DNA of 39,540 nucleotides from Hyphomicrobiales bacterium (GCA_028290285.1 JAQGKD010000045.1:1-39540); one strand, 5' to 3'; counted from the first letter of the stretch, positions 25,807-35,481 are shown. Numbers and translations: made by a program. The notes: generated from the sequence alone by a model not told the origin.

Positions 25807-27378
25807 ATGTTCAAGCGTCGGGATCTGCTGAAACTCGCTGCGGGCTCCGCCGCCGTGGCCACAACCGCCCCCGGAGGGATTCGCCTTGCGCAGGCCCAGA
25901 CGGCGCCTGCCTCGAATGGGACGGATGCCGCTCGCCCCGCCGATCCGGCCGCCTTCGATCCAGCCGCCGTGGTCGAATTCGCGCGCGCCCTGTCGAAGCG
26001 GCCCTACAAGGCGCCTTCATCCAATCTCGTCGATCCATTCGCGAGCCTTACATACGATCTCTACGTCGGGATCAAGAACAAACCCGAGAGCCTGATCTGG
26101 CCCACCGACAATGTCGGCTTCGCGCTGGAGCCGCTGCATCGGGGCTTCATCTTTTCCGCGCCGATGGAAATCAGCATCGTCGAGAACGGCGTCTCGCGAA
26201 AGCTCGTCTATTCGCCCGAGCAGTACGATTTCGGCCGCCTGGCCGTGCCACCGAATCTCGGCGACATCGGATATTCCGGCTTCCGCGTCCTGCTGCCGCG
26301 CGACGGCGGCTTCTCGGAAGTCGCCATTTTCCAAGGCGCGAGTTTCTTTCGTGCGCGGGCGCGCGGGCAGAACTTCGGCACCGTGGCGCGCGGCCTTTCG
26401 ATCCGCACGGCCGATCCGCGCGGCGAGGAATTCCCCGCCTTTCGTTCGGTCTGGATCGAGAAGCCAACCATTTCTGGCAATGCGCTCATCATTCACGCCA
26501 TTCTCGATTCGGAGAGCGTGACAGGCGCCTATCGCTTCACGCTTCGCCCCGGCGACGCGACGATCATCGACACCGAATGCACCCTCTTCGCCCGTACCGC
26601 GGTCGACAATGTCGGCATCGCCACCATGGCGGGCACCTGCGTTTTCGGTCCACTGGACCGGCGGCGCGACGATATTCGGCCCGCCGTGCATGAAGTCAGC
26701 GGTTTGCAGATCCTGAACGGCAATGACGAATGGCTGTGGCGGCCGGTTTCGAATCGCGAGACACTGCAGGTTTCCGCCTTTATCGACACCAATCCGCGCG
26801 GCTTCGGCTTCCTGCAGCGCGAGCGGGACTTCGAGCGCTTCCAGGACGATAACCAGCACTGGGAGTTGCGCCCTTCCCTCTGGATCGTGCCGATCGGTGA
26901 ATGGGGACCAGGCGACGTCGTGCTCGTCGAGATTCCTTCGGAATCCGAGGTGAACGACAATATGGTCGCCTATTGGCGACCCAAGCAGGGCCTTGCGGCG
27001 GGATCTGAGACCAATTTCGCCTACCGCCAGTTCTGGTGCTGGACGCCGCCCGACCGCCCGCCCCTCGCCTTTGTGGCGGGATCGCGCTCCGGCCGGCCGC
27101 CCGGCGCCCAGTCAGGAGCACGGCGTCGCCGCTTTCTCGTCGACTTTTCCGGCGATATCTTCGCAGATCCGCAGCGCTCGGCGGAGATCACGCCCAGCCT
27201 CAATGCGTCTCCGGGTGCGATTTCGTCCGTGCGCACCTTTCTCAACCGCGAGCGCAAGAGCCTTCGCGTCCTTTTCGACATGGATGCCGGCAGCGAGACC
27301 CTGAGCGAACTTCGCCTGGTCCTCGAGGCTCAGGGCAAGCCGATCAGCGAGACCTGGCTTTATCGATGGACACCGTAA
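25807..27378 (+). CDS. opgG: Glucan biosynthesis protein G (OpgG/MdoG), Tat-exported
   Basis: Periplasmic protein needed for branching or release of osmoregulated periplasmic glucans made by OpgH. The 523 residues begin with a twin-arginine signal (MFKRRDLLKLAAGSAAV) ending near residue 31. The mature OpgG domain shows FDPAAVVEFARALSKRPYK, LIWPTDNVGFALEPLHRGFIF, FPAFRSVWIEKP, and WVPIGEWGPGDVVL-like C-terminal blocks including NDNMVAYWRPKQGL. In E. coli OpgG uses Sec; the Tat motif resembles that of the OpgD paralog. Its end overlaps the opgH start by 13 nt, so the two are co-translated. Confidence 0.95.
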   Translation: MFKRRDLLKLAAGSAAVATTAPGGIRLAQAQTAPASNGTDAARPADPAAFDPAAVVEFARALSKRPYKAPSSNLVDPFASLTYDLYVGIKNKPESLIWPTDNVGFALEPLHRGFIFSAPMEISIVENGVSRKLVYSPEQYDFGRLAVPPNLGDIGYSGFRVLLPRDGGFSEVAIFQGASFFRARARGQNFGTVARGLSIRTADPRGEEFPAFRSVWIEKPTISGNALIIHAILDSESVTGAYRFTLRPGDATIIDTECTLFARTAVDNVGIATMAGTCVFGPLDRRRDDIRPAVHEVSGLQILNGNDEWLWRPVSNRETLQVSAFIDTNPRGFGFLQRERDFERFQDDNQHWELRPSLWIVPIGEWGPGDVVLVEIPSESEVNDNMVAYWRPKQGLAAGSETNFAYRQFWCWTPPDRPPLAFVAGSRSGRPPGAQSGARRRRFLVDFSGDIFADPQRSAEITPSLNASPGAISSVRTFLNRERKSLRVLFDMDAGSETLSELRLVLEAQGKPISETWLYRWTP

Positions 27379-29588
27379 CCACCTCGCACGCCACCGACAC
27401 CCTGGCCTCGGCTCCCGTGCCGGAGGCTGAGAACGACGACTTCGCCCCGATGCCGCCCGAAGCGCCGCTTCCGATGCCGGTGCAGTCTTTCAAGCGGTTC
27501 GACAAAATCCAGCGCCGCCACTGGGCCGCGCCGCTGCGCGCGTATACGCCGTGGCTCTCGCGCCTGCTCGTCTTCGGCGGCGGCTTGCTGCTCACCGTCT
27601 ATGGCGCGATGGAAATGTACCGCGTCGTGGACGTGGGCGCGATCACGACGCTGAAATGGGCCCTGCTGGTTCTCTTCGTCGCCAATTTCTCGTGGATCGC
27701 GATCGCCTTCACCAGCGGCGTGCTGGGCCTCTTCTGGCTGCTTTTCCGCGCGCCTCCCTCGCCGGACCTGCCGGAGGTTCTGGGCGCCCAGACCGCCGTT
27801 GTCATGCCGATCTACAACGAGGCGCCGAGCCGCGTGTTCGGCGCCGTGCAGGCGATGATCGAGGACGTAGAGAAGACGGGCCTCGCCCGTCATTTCGACT
27901 GGTTCTTCCTGTCGGACACCACCAATCCGGACATATGGATCGCGGAAGAGCGTGCGTTTCTCGCCATGCGCGAGCGGATGGGCCCGGGCGTTCGCGTCTA
28001 CTACCGGCATCGCGTGAAGAACACGAGCCGCAAGGCCGGCAATATCGGCGATTTTGTTTCGCGCTGGGGCGCATCCTATCCGCATATGGTCGTGCTCGAC
28101 GCAGACAGCCTGATGACCGCGCATTCGATCGTCTCCCTCGCCGCCGCGATGGAGGCCGATCCGGACGCCGGCATCATCCAGACCCTGCCGTTGATCATCA
28201 ACCGCAACACCATGTTCGCGCGCGTGCAGCAATTCGCGGCGCGTATCTATGGGCCAGTCATCGCGGCCGGTCTCGCCGTCTGGTCGGGCCGTGACGGCAA
28301 TTACTGGGGCCACAACGCCATCATCCGCACGGCGGCCTTCGCCGCCCATTGCGGCCTGCCGGACCTGCGCGGACGCCCGCCGTTCGGTGGCCATGTGCTG
28401 AGCCACGACTTCGTCGAGGCGGCCCTGATCCGCCGCGCCGGCTATGCCGTCTACATGTTGCCCGTGCTCGGCGGCAGTTTCGAGGAAAGCCCCCCCTCCC
28501 TGATCGATCTTGCGGCGCGCGACCGGCGCTGGTGCCAGGGAAATCTGCAACATGCGCGCATCCTTCCAGCGGCGGGGCTGAAACTCGCCACGCGCCAGCA
28601 TTTCGCGACCGGCATCATGGGCTATCTGGCCTCGCCCTTCTGGATGGCGCAATTGCTCGTCGGTATCGTGCTGGTGCTGCAATCGGCCTACATCCGCCCC
28701 GAATATTTCACCGACGAATTCCGGCTCTTCCCGGCCTGGCCGCGATTCGACTCCGAGCGCGCGCTGGCGCTATTCGGCATCACCATGGCGGTGCTGCTGG
28801 CGCCCAAGTTCTTCGGGCTCATCATCGCGCTGGCCGACGGCAAGACGCGCCGGGCGTGCGGCGGCTCGATCCGACTGATCGTCTCGACGCTGCTCGAAAT
28901 CCTGATGTCCGCCCTGCTCGCGCCGATCATGATGGTTATCCAGACCGGATCGGTGATGCAGATCGTGTTCGGCCGCGACACGGGCTGGAACCCGCAGCGA
29001 CGCGACGACGGCTCGATTCCCTTCCGTGACATCGTGCGCCGCCATCGCTCCCATGTGGCGCTGGGCTTCGTCACGCTCATCGCAGGCATGCTGATCTCGC
29101 CCTCGCTCGTCGCGTGGATGTCGCCGACGATTGCCGGACTCATCCTCGCCATCGGCCTGTCATGGGCGAGCGGTCAGCTCTGGATCGGCCTCGCGCTGAA
29201 GCGCGCAGGGCTGCTGCTGACGCCGGAAGAAAGCGAACCGCCGGCGATCGCGACGCGCTCGAATGCCTTGGCAAGCCAGCTCGCGGCCGCGGGTGACGAC
29301 GAATCCGACGGCATTCGCGCCATTCATGACGACGAAATGCTGCGGCGGCGTCACGACCGTTTCCTGCCGCCGCCCACACGCCGCCGCCGTGGCGACGTGG
29401 ATGGGGAACGCGCCATCGCGGAAGCCAAGCTCAACGACGCGGAAACGGTCGAGGATGCGATCAACTGGCTCAAGCCGAAGGAGCGCATGGTCGTGCTGCA
29501 CGATCGCGCGCTGGTCGATCTGCTCGTGCGGCTTCCAAAGGTGGCCGAAGCCGGCGACGAACCGCGGGTGGAGACAAACGCGGCCTGA
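27366..29588 (+). CDS. opgH: Glucans biosynthesis glucosyltransferase H (OpgH/MdoH)
   Basis: Inner-membrane family-2 glycosyltransferase that polymerises the beta-1,2 glucan backbone from UDP-glucose and moves it to the periplasm. The 740 residues have two N-terminal membrane helices (about 62-83 and 95-120), a cytoplasmic GT2 domain (AVVMPIYNEAP, the DxD in VVLDADSLM, and the QxxRW-like DRRWCQGNL), then several C-terminal helices (FWMAQLLVGIVLVLQ, ALFGITMAVLLAPKFFGLIIAL and others) and a charged tail. The start at 27366 overlaps opgG. The C-terminal Arg-rich stretch (PPPTRRRRGD) is a variable tail. Confidence 0.96.
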   Translation: MDTVTTSHATDTLASAPVPEAENDDFAPMPPEAPLPMPVQSFKRFDKIQRRHWAAPLRAYTPWLSRLLVFGGGLLLTVYGAMEMYRVVDVGAITTLKWALLVLFVANFSWIAIAFTSGVLGLFWLLFRAPPSPDLPEVLGAQTAVVMPIYNEAPSRVFGAVQAMIEDVEKTGLARHFDWFFLSDTTNPDIWIAEERAFLAMRERMGPGVRVYYRHRVKNTSRKAGNIGDFVSRWGASYPHMVVLDADSLMTAHSIVSLAAAMEADPDAGIIQTLPLIINRNTMFARVQQFAARIYGPVIAAGLAVWSGRDGNYWGHNAIIRTAAFAAHCGLPDLRGRPPFGGHVLSHDFVEAALIRRAGYAVYMLPVLGGSFEESPPSLIDLAARDRRWCQGNLQHARILPAAGLKLATRQHFATGIMGYLASPFWMAQLLVGIVLVLQSAYIRPEYFTDEFRLFPAWPRFDSERALALFGITMAVLLAPKFFGLIIALADGKTRRACGGSIRLIVSTLLEILMSALLAPIMMVIQTGSVMQIVFGRDTGWNPQRRDDGSIPFRDIVRRHRSHVALGFVTLIAGMLISPSLVAWMSPTIAGLILAIGLSWASGQLWIGLALKRAGLLLTPEESEPPAIATRSNALASQLAAAGDDESDGIRAIHDDEMLRRRHDRFLPPPTRRRRGDVDGERAIAEAKLNDAETVEDAINWLKPKERMVVLHDRALVDLLVRLPKVAEAGDEPRVETNAA

Positions 29589-29592
29589 GCGA

Positions 29593-30489
29593 TCAGTAGA
29601 GATCGCTGTCGATCAAACCAGCCGAGGTCACAACGACCCAGTTGTCGCCGCGCTTCTCGATTGCCCGCACCTTCCCAACGCCTGGCAGAACTTGCCCGGT
29701 CTCGACGGTTCGCAGGCCCTCGCGGCTTTCGACGAAGGCCATGCCGCCCTCCACCAGCCGCAGCACGTAACCTCCGGGTGGAATCGCCGCACGGGCCGAG
29801 GCCGGCAGGAGGGTTGGCTTGACGAGACTCGCCTGCGTTACGCGCCGCGCTTCGGGCGCACTCGCCTTCTGCGAAGGCTGCACGAAGGCCGTTGCCATGG
29901 AAGCGGGCTCGGGCGGCGGCAAGATGGTGGCCACCGGCACCGGGTCAGCGCTCTGCGCCGCCTGGCGCTGCTCGACCCGTTCGAGCCTGTCCAGCACGGT
30001 CTGGATCTGCGCAACCGGCGCGCGCTGCACAACGTCGATCTTTGCCTTCACCTGCGAAATCGCATCCGCCGTGCGCACGCGCGTGATGTCGAGCGCTGAT
30101 TTCAGGGCCTCGACACTGGTTTGGAGCGTAACCAGTTCAGGCGCCTGAGAGACTGGTAACTGCCGGGCAAGTGTCTCGACTCGAGCTTCGATCCTGCGGA
30201 GTTCCAGCGCATACTGTTTCGTCGCAGCGTCATGGCGTTCGAACGTGTTGGCGCCGATGAGCCAGCCGATCCCAACCGCCAGGGTCAGACTAGCGAGCAT
30301 AAGGAGGGCATTGCGAATGCCCTTCCCCCGCGCTGCCGGAGCTGGCACTGCGTATGGTGAACACCCGCGCGTCGCTGAGGCAGCAAAGGGCGAAGGCGGC
30401 TTTTCGGGGCGCGTCACCCGCGTCGGGTCAGCGGGGCCTCGCGGCTTGCCGGATGCGGTGTTGTTGTCGCTTTCGCTGCGGCTCTTCAT
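29593..30489 (-). CDS. Single-pass membrane protein with coiled coil, unknown function
   Basis: A 298-residue protein not recognised by family. Seen in sequence: a polar, Pro/Ser-rich cytoplasmic N-terminus (about 1-58), one membrane segment (ALLMLASLTLAVGIGWLIGA, about 60-79), a heptad-like region (about 90-170, ELRRIEARVETLARQL and LDRLERVEQR), a Pro/Ala linker, and a C-terminal globular part (GGYVLRLVEGGMAFVESREG to the end) rich in beta-type residues. That last part looks the most conserved and probably lies in the periplasm. ATG 30489 is preferred; a GTG at 30531 is possible. It is convergent with opgH, 4 bp between stops. A link to envelope biology is only inference. Confidence 0.75.
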   Translation of the reverse strand: MKSRSESDNNTASGKPRGPADPTRVTRPEKPPSPFAASATRGCSPYAVPAPAARGKGIRNALLMLASLTLAVGIGWLIGANTFERHDAATKQYALELRRIEARVETLARQLPVSQAPELVTLQTSVEALKSALDITRVRTADAISQVKAKIDVVQRAPVAQIQTVLDRLERVEQRQAAQSADPVPVATILPPPEPASMATAFVQPSQKASAPEARRVTQASLVKPTLLPASARAAIPPGGYVLRLVEGGMAFVESREGLRTVETGQVLPGVGKVRAIEKRGDNWVVVTSAGLIDSDLY

Positions 30490-30656
30490 CTCGAATCCAT
30501 TTATGGTTAACGAAGATTCACCATGCCTCACGGCAAAGCTCTAGCAGAACCTTAATTTGGGTTGCACTCCCCATTTCGCTATTGATCGTGGTCAAAGCGC
30601 CCAAAGGGGCGTGGGCGCAACGTTCCGCTGAATTGTTTTTGGATGGAGAGCACGCC

Positions 30657-31364
30657 ATGGAAGCCCGTCAAGTGATGACCTCACCGACGATCACGATCGG
30701 CCCCGACGTGCCCGTTCGGCAGGCAATCGAGACCATGTTGCGAGCGCATGTCAGCGGGCTGCCGGTGGTCGACGCGCAAGGGGCTCTCCTCGGCATACTC
30801 AGCGAGGGCGACCTGCTGCGCCGCGCCGAAATCGGCACCCAGAAGCATCGTCCGAAGTGGCTCGATTTCCTGCTCGGTCCCGGCCGGAGCGCGCAGGATT
30901 ACGTCCACAGTCATTCGCGCCGTGTCTCCGACATGATGACGGACGAACCAGTCTCCGTGAGCGAAGAAGCATCGCTTGAGGAAGTTGTCGCCCTGATGGA
31001 GAAAAAACGGATCAAGCGCGTGCCCGTGCTGCGCAACGACCGCGTGGTGGGTATCGTGACCCGCTCCGATCTGCTGCGCGCATTCCTCAATGCGACGGAG
31101 GCCGCCGAACTGCCGGCCGGCAGCGACGAGCAGATCAGCAGGGACCTGATTGCCGAAGTCGAAAGGCAGAACTGGGCTGCACCCGGTTCCATCCATATCG
31201 CCGTGCGCGATGGCTATGTGACGTTGAGCGGCACGATCTTCGATGAGCGCGAGCGCGACGCCATCCGCGTCTGCGCCGAAAACAGCCCCGGCGTGCGTGG
31301 CGTGACCGACCAGATGGTCTGGGTCGACCCCGTCAACGGCTCCTTCATGAGCCCGCCTGTCTAG
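30657..31364 (+). CDS. CBS-domain pair protein with C-terminal BON domain
   Basis: A 235-residue cytoplasmic protein: CBS motif 1 at about residues 5-60 (VMTSPTITIGPDVPVRQAIETM ... GILSEGDLLRR region), CBS motif 2 at about 90-150 (DMMTDEPVSVSEEASLEEV ... VGIVTRSDLLRAF), and a BON domain at about 158-225 (IHIAVRDGYVTLSGTI ... CAENSPGVRGVTDQM). CBS pairs bind adenine nucleotides; BON domains often bind membranes or lipids. GGAGAG lies 7 nt before ATG 30657. Similar proteins are common in soil alphaproteobacteria and are often stress-linked; no partner is apparent here. Confidence 0.93.
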   Translation: MEARQVMTSPTITIGPDVPVRQAIETMLRAHVSGLPVVDAQGALLGILSEGDLLRRAEIGTQKHRPKWLDFLLGPGRSAQDYVHSHSRRVSDMMTDEPVSVSEEASLEEVVALMEKKRIKRVPVLRNDRVVGIVTRSDLLRAFLNATEAAELPAGSDEQISRDLIAEVERQNWAAPGSIHIAVRDGYVTLSGTIFDERERDAIRVCAENSPGVRGVTDQMVWVDPVNGSFMSPPV

Positions 31365-31368
31365 CCCC

Positions 31369-32598
31369 CTAGATCTTCTGGCGGTCGCGCAGGCCCGGAA
31401 AGAGTCGCATCCAGACCAGCGCGGCAATCACCGCGCTGCCGCCCCCGAAGAGCACAGCCGGCACAGCGCCGATGAAATGCGCCAGCGTGCCCGATTCGAA
31501 TTCACCGAGCTGGTTCGACGTGCCCGTCAGAATGGTATGCACGGCCATGACGCGCCCGCGCATCTCGTTCGGGGTCTCGATCTGGATGAGCGACTGGCGA
31601 ATGACGACGCTCACCATGTCAGCCGCACCCAGCACCAGCAGGAAGCAAGCGGCCGGGATGATGTTGGTCGAGAGGCCGAAGCCGATCGTGCAGCATCCGT
31701 AGATGATGACGCAGATGAACATGGTGCGTCCGACATGGGCGCGCATCGGATAATTGGCGAGCACGAGAGCGGCGGCGATGGAGCCTACGGAGGTCATCGC
31801 ACGCAGGATGCCGAGCCCCCATGGCCCCGTCTCGAAAATGTCCTTGGCGAAGACGGGCAGCAGCGCGGTGGCTCCGCCGAGCAGCACGGCGACGAGATCG
31901 AGCGTGATCGCGCCGAGGATCACCGGGCGTGTCCAGATGAAACGATAGCCCGCGACGATGACCGACCAGGTGGCGCGCACCTTTTCCGCGCGCGGCGGCC
32001 GCGCGCGAATGGACAGGGCGAGGACCACCGCGAGCACGAAACATATCGTCGCGAAGACAAAAGGCACCATGGTGCCGAAGGGAAACAGCAGGCCACCGAG
32101 CGCGGGGCCACCGACATTGGCCATCTGGTTGGTCGAATTGTTCCACGCGACAGCGCTGGGAAATTCCTCGTCCGGTACGAGATTGGTCATCAGCGCCTGA
32201 CCGGCGGGATTGGCGAAGGCGCGCGCGCCCCCCACAAAGACAATGGTCGCATAAACCGGATACATGCGCCCGGGCGCGACCGCCCCATTCAGCACCAGGA
32301 CGAAAAGCGCCCCCGCGCAGACAGCCATGACGGCACAGGAGACGACAACGATCATCCGACGGTCGTAGCGGTCCGCCGTCGGACCCGTGACCAGCGACAG
32401 CGGCACGGAGGGGATGAAGGCGCAAAGACCGATGAGCCCCAGCGCGAAGGGATCCTGCGTCAGGGCATAAACGAGCCAGGCCACGGCGACATTCTGGACC
32501 TGCAAGCCGAGTGTCCAGAGGAATCGGGCCCCGACATAAGCGCGGTAATCGTGAAACCGGAAAACGGCCCTGCCGCCGCGCTTCTCTTCGATGGTCAT
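31369..32598 (-). CDS. Major facilitator superfamily exporter (EntS-like, MFS_3)
   Basis: A 409-residue protein with about 12 hydrophobic segments. The N-terminal RFLWTLGLQVQNVAVAWLVY and the loop GPTADRYDRRMIVV between helices 2 and 3 match the MFS_3 group, which includes EntS and many predicted drug exporters. ATG 32598 is chosen; a TTG at 32631 would add 11 polar residues. It is the last gene of the leftward group headed by the CoxL-type hydroxylase, 52 bp after the CoA ligase gene, so it may export or import a compound of that pathway. Substrate unknown. Its stop lies 4 bp from the convergent CBS-BON stop. Confidence 0.92.
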   Translation of the reverse strand: MTIEEKRGGRAVFRFHDYRAYVGARFLWTLGLQVQNVAVAWLVYALTQDPFALGLIGLCAFIPSVPLSLVTGPTADRYDRRMIVVVSCAVMAVCAGALFVLVLNGAVAPGRMYPVYATIVFVGGARAFANPAGQALMTNLVPDEEFPSAVAWNNSTNQMANVGGPALGGLLFPFGTMVPFVFATICFVLAVVLALSIRARPPRAEKVRATWSVIVAGYRFIWTRPVILGAITLDLVAVLLGGATALLPVFAKDIFETGPWGLGILRAMTSVGSIAAALVLANYPMRAHVGRTMFICVIIYGCCTIGFGLSTNIIPAACFLLVLGAADMVSVVIRQSLIQIETPNEMRGRVMAVHTILTGTSNQLGEFESGTLAHFIGAVPAVLFGGGSAVIAALVWMRLFPGLRDRQKI

Positions 32599-32650
32599 TT
32601 CGGCTCGGTTTCTCCGGGGCGTTTGATGCAAGCTAGCAGAAGGCTGCCGA

Positions 32651-34726
32651 TCATCGCCACATCACGCGAATATCGAGCGCCACCACGCCTGCCCCCTCCG
32701 CGAGCGCGGCGAGCGGATTGATCTCGATGTCGGCAAGTTTCGCGCGATGATCTAGCAAGAAGCGGCCCAACGCCAAAGCCGCGTTGGTCAGCGCCGCGCG
32801 ATCCGCCTTCGGACGGCCGCGATAGCCTTCCAGCAGGCGCGCGAGCTTGAGGCCGCCGATCATGCGGTCCACCTCGGTCTCGTCCAGCGGCAGCATGGCG
32901 AGGGCCGCATCGTCGAGGAGTTCGACCAATATTCCACCCGAGCCCACGAGCAGCATCGGGCCGTAGAGCGCATCGTCGCGCGCGCCGACGATGGCCTCGA
33001 TGCCGCCCATGACCATCTGCTGCACCTCGAAGCCGTCGATGCGGGCGTCACCGGCACGGACCAGCATCGCCCTCGCGGCATCGCGCACGGCCGCCCCATC
33101 GCGCAGGTCGAGCGCCACGCCGCCCGCTTCCGTCTTGTGAAGGATGTCGGGCGAACGGATTTTTAGCGCGACGGGAAAACCGATGCGCGCGGCGGCTTCG
33201 GCAGCCGCCTGCGGCGTGGCCGCCGTCTCGCTGCGGGGTGCATGGATGCCGTAGCGCACCAACGTTTCGTACAGGTTGGCGGGCGTCAGCTCGCTGTGCG
33301 GCGCTGGGTGCGGCGTCAAGGGTTCGCGCCCCTGACGTGCGGCGTGAAACCAGAGCGCGTTCATGGCGCGCAGCGTCGGCTGCAAACCTTGCAGGAAGGG
33401 GAACCCGACTTCATCCTGAAGCCCCTGCCCTTCCGCACTCACCTGATAGGTCATGCGTGCGAAGCCCAGCACCGGCTTGTCCGTGGATGCCAGCATGTCG
33501 CGCAGCGGCGTCGTGTCCTGCCACGTCTTGGTGCGGCGTTCCGGAAGTTGCCCCGCCCAGGCCAGCATGTCCACGCCGTCGTCGGCGGCGACTATGGCGC
33601 AAAGGTCGGCGGCCGCCTGCAAGGTCGAGGGAATGCCGACATCCAGCGGGTTTCTCGGCTTGATCTCGTCCTGCATGTAGGGCCGCAACGCGCGGTCCGT
33701 TTCGGGTGAAAAACTCGCGAGCGTCGCGCCTTCGCTCTCCACGTAATCGTAGAGCATGTCGACCGTGCCGCCCGACGTGGTGACGAAGCCGATGCGCGGG
33801 CCCCTCGGGCGGCGTGTCGTCTGGAAGGCCAGCGTCGTCTCCACGAGATCGTCGAGATTGGCGCAATTAACGATGCCATAGCGTTCGCACATCGCGAGAT
33901 AGGCCGCGTAGTCGCCAGCAATAGCGCCGGTGTGCGATTGCGCGGCCTCGCGCGACCGCGCGGTCGCGCCTGTCTTGATCGTCAGGATCGGCTTGCCGCA
34001 CGCGAGTGCGCGGGCGGCTGCGTGCATGAAGGCACGCGGACGGCGGATGCCTTCGACGAAGAGCACGATCTGGCGTGTGTGTTCATCGTCGACGAGGAAG
34101 TTCACGTAGTCGGCGAGGTCGAGATCAATCTCGTTGCCCGAGGAGATGCCATAGGAAAAGCGCAGGCCGCGCGAGGCCGCTGTCTTCATGAAGAATTGCA
34201 GGGTGCCGCCCGACTGGAACACACAGCCGACCGACCCCGGCTCGAGCGCGGCAAGTTCGGGGTTGGGATAGGCGAAGAGCTTCTCTCGAAAGGAATGTGC
34301 GCCCATGCAATTGGGGCCCGCGAGCCGTAGCGGGGTGCGCGTGAGGAACTCGCGCACCCATGCGCCGCGCGCCTGCGACGCCGGGTCCTCGCCGTCGCCG
34401 ACTCCGCCCGCATAGATGGTGGCGGAGCGAAGTCCCCGCGCCGCAGCATCTTCCAGCACATCGGTCACAGCAGTCGCGGGCACGATGATCATCGCGTGAT
34501 CGACGGGCTCAGGCAGATCGCGCAGCGAGGGATAGGCCTTTTCGCCAAAGACCGTGCTCTGGCGCGGATTGACGAGATAGAGCTTTCCGGGAAAGCCGTG
34601 TTCGCGCAAGGCGCCGACAATCTGGGCAGGCCATCTGCCGCGTTCGGATGCGCCGACAAGCGCGAGCGAGCGCGCGCGCAGGACGCTGTCAGCCGAGCGA
34701 AACGCATCGGCGCCGGAACCGGCCAT
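32651..34726 (-). CDS. ADP-forming acyl-CoA synthetase (acetate--CoA ligase family)
   Basis: A 691-residue NDP-forming acyl-CoA synthetase with the fused alpha-beta layout: CoA-binding Rossmann domain at the start (SLALVGASERGRWPAQIV), succinyl-CoA ligase-like domains with the phosphohistidine loop SHTGAIAGDYAAY near residue 270, and a C-terminal ATP-grasp domain (about 470-691: FPVALKIRSPDILHKTEAGG, MVMGGIEAIVGARDDALYGP, ADIEINPLAAL). It forms an acyl-CoA from an acid with ATP. ATG 34726 has GGGAGGAGAAG just upstream; the frame extends to 34801 without support. There is no GNAT domain, so it is not a PatZ. The position beside a molybdenum hydroxylase and a TPP enzyme suggests activation of an oxidised intermediate. 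Confidence 0.92.
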   Translation of the reverse strand: MAGSGADAFRSADSVLRARSLALVGASERGRWPAQIVGALREHGFPGKLYLVNPRQSTVFGEKAYPSLRDLPEPVDHAMIIVPATAVTDVLEDAAARGLRSATIYAGGVGDGEDPASQARGAWVREFLTRTPLRLAGPNCMGAHSFREKLFAYPNPELAALEPGSVGCVFQSGGTLQFFMKTAASRGLRFSYGISSGNEIDLDLADYVNFLVDDEHTRQIVLFVEGIRRPRAFMHAAARALACGKPILTIKTGATARSREAAQSHTGAIAGDYAAYLAMCERYGIVNCANLDDLVETTLAFQTTRRPRGPRIGFVTTSGGTVDMLYDYVESEGATLASFSPETDRALRPYMQDEIKPRNPLDVGIPSTLQAAADLCAIVAADDGVDMLAWAGQLPERRTKTWQDTTPLRDMLASTDKPVLGFARMTYQVSAEGQGLQDEVGFPFLQGLQPTLRAMNALWFHAARQGREPLTPHPAPHSELTPANLYETLVRYGIHAPRSETAATPQAAAEAAARIGFPVALKIRSPDILHKTEAGGVALDLRDGAAVRDAARAMLVRAGDARIDGFEVQQMVMGGIEAIVGARDDALYGPMLLVGSGGILVELLDDAALAMLPLDETEVDRMIGGLKLARLLEGYRGRPKADRAALTNAALALGRFLLDHRAKLADIEINPLAALAEGAGVVALDIRVMWR

Positions 34727-34797
34727 CTTCTCCTCCCAGGATCTTTTTCTTGTCTCTTGTGTCGCGCCGATCCGGGGAGGCGTCAAGCCGCCCGGCA

Positions 34798-35481
34798 TCA
34801 CTCCAGCGAGGCAATCTCAGCGATCAGCTTGCGCAGGATCGCGTCGCCAAATGCGTCGTAGTCGCGCACAGCGATCATGAACGCGCCCTCCCCGCCGATG
34901 ACTTCCTCTTCGTAATGCCGGTCGAGAAAGGGCTCGACGGACAGGATCGGCAGGCCGTTGATGACGATGCCTTTCTTGACGGCTTCATCGCGCGCGGTCG
35001 ATGCCTCGCGTCCGCTGGTGTTGGCGCCGTCGCCCGAGACGTCGATGACGCGGCGTGTGGGTTCGTTGGGGGCGCTCGCCATCAGCGCGACGCCCCGGTC
35101 GATGGCGCCGCTGATGGATGTTCCGCCGCCAAACAATCGGCGAGGCGCGGCTTCGATTGCAGCGGCGAAAGCTTCCGCGCTGTCCTGATCGCGCACGATC
35201 ATCCAGCCGACGGCCTCCGATTGCAGGCGCGGCCCGGTCCATTGATACATGGTGACCGCGATGGCGCCGATCATGCCGGAATGGATTGCACGCCAGACAC
35301 GGGGATTGCGGAAAGCCGCGGCATAGCCCCGTTTCTGCAACTCGAAGCGGCGCTGATCGACGCTGCCGGAGGCATCCACCGCCAGCGCGAGATTGAGATC
35401 GACGGGCTCGGCGCGCGAAGACGCCGTGCCCGAGAGGGCGATCAGAAGGCCGAGAACGAGCGCTGACAGATGACGCGGCAT
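34798..35481 (-). CDS. DUF1194 (von Willebrand A-like) periplasmic protein
   Basis: A 227-residue exported protein. A signal peptide (SALVLGLLIALSGTASSRA) ends near residue 24. The DUF1194 core has the MIDAS-like metal motif DASGS near residue 37 (ALAVDASGSVDQRRFELQKRG), later GGGTSISGAIDRG and VIDVSGDGANTSG, the layout of a VWA domain. GGAG lies 7 nt before the ATG. It stands between coxM-type and CoA ligase genes on the same strand. VWA proteins (for example CoxE) often assist maturation of CoxL enzymes, but those are cytoplasmic, so the link here is uncertain. Confidence 0.9.
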   Translation of the reverse strand: MPRHLSALVLGLLIALSGTASSRAEPVDLNLALAVDASGSVDQRRFELQKRGYAAAFRNPRVWRAIHSGMIGAIAVTMYQWTGPRLQSEAVGWMIVRDQDSAEAFAAAIEAAPRRLFGGGTSISGAIDRGVALMASAPNEPTRRVIDVSGDGANTSGREASTARDEAVKKGIVINGLPILSVEPFLDRHYEEEVIGGEGAFMIAVRDYDAFGDAILRKLIAEIASLE

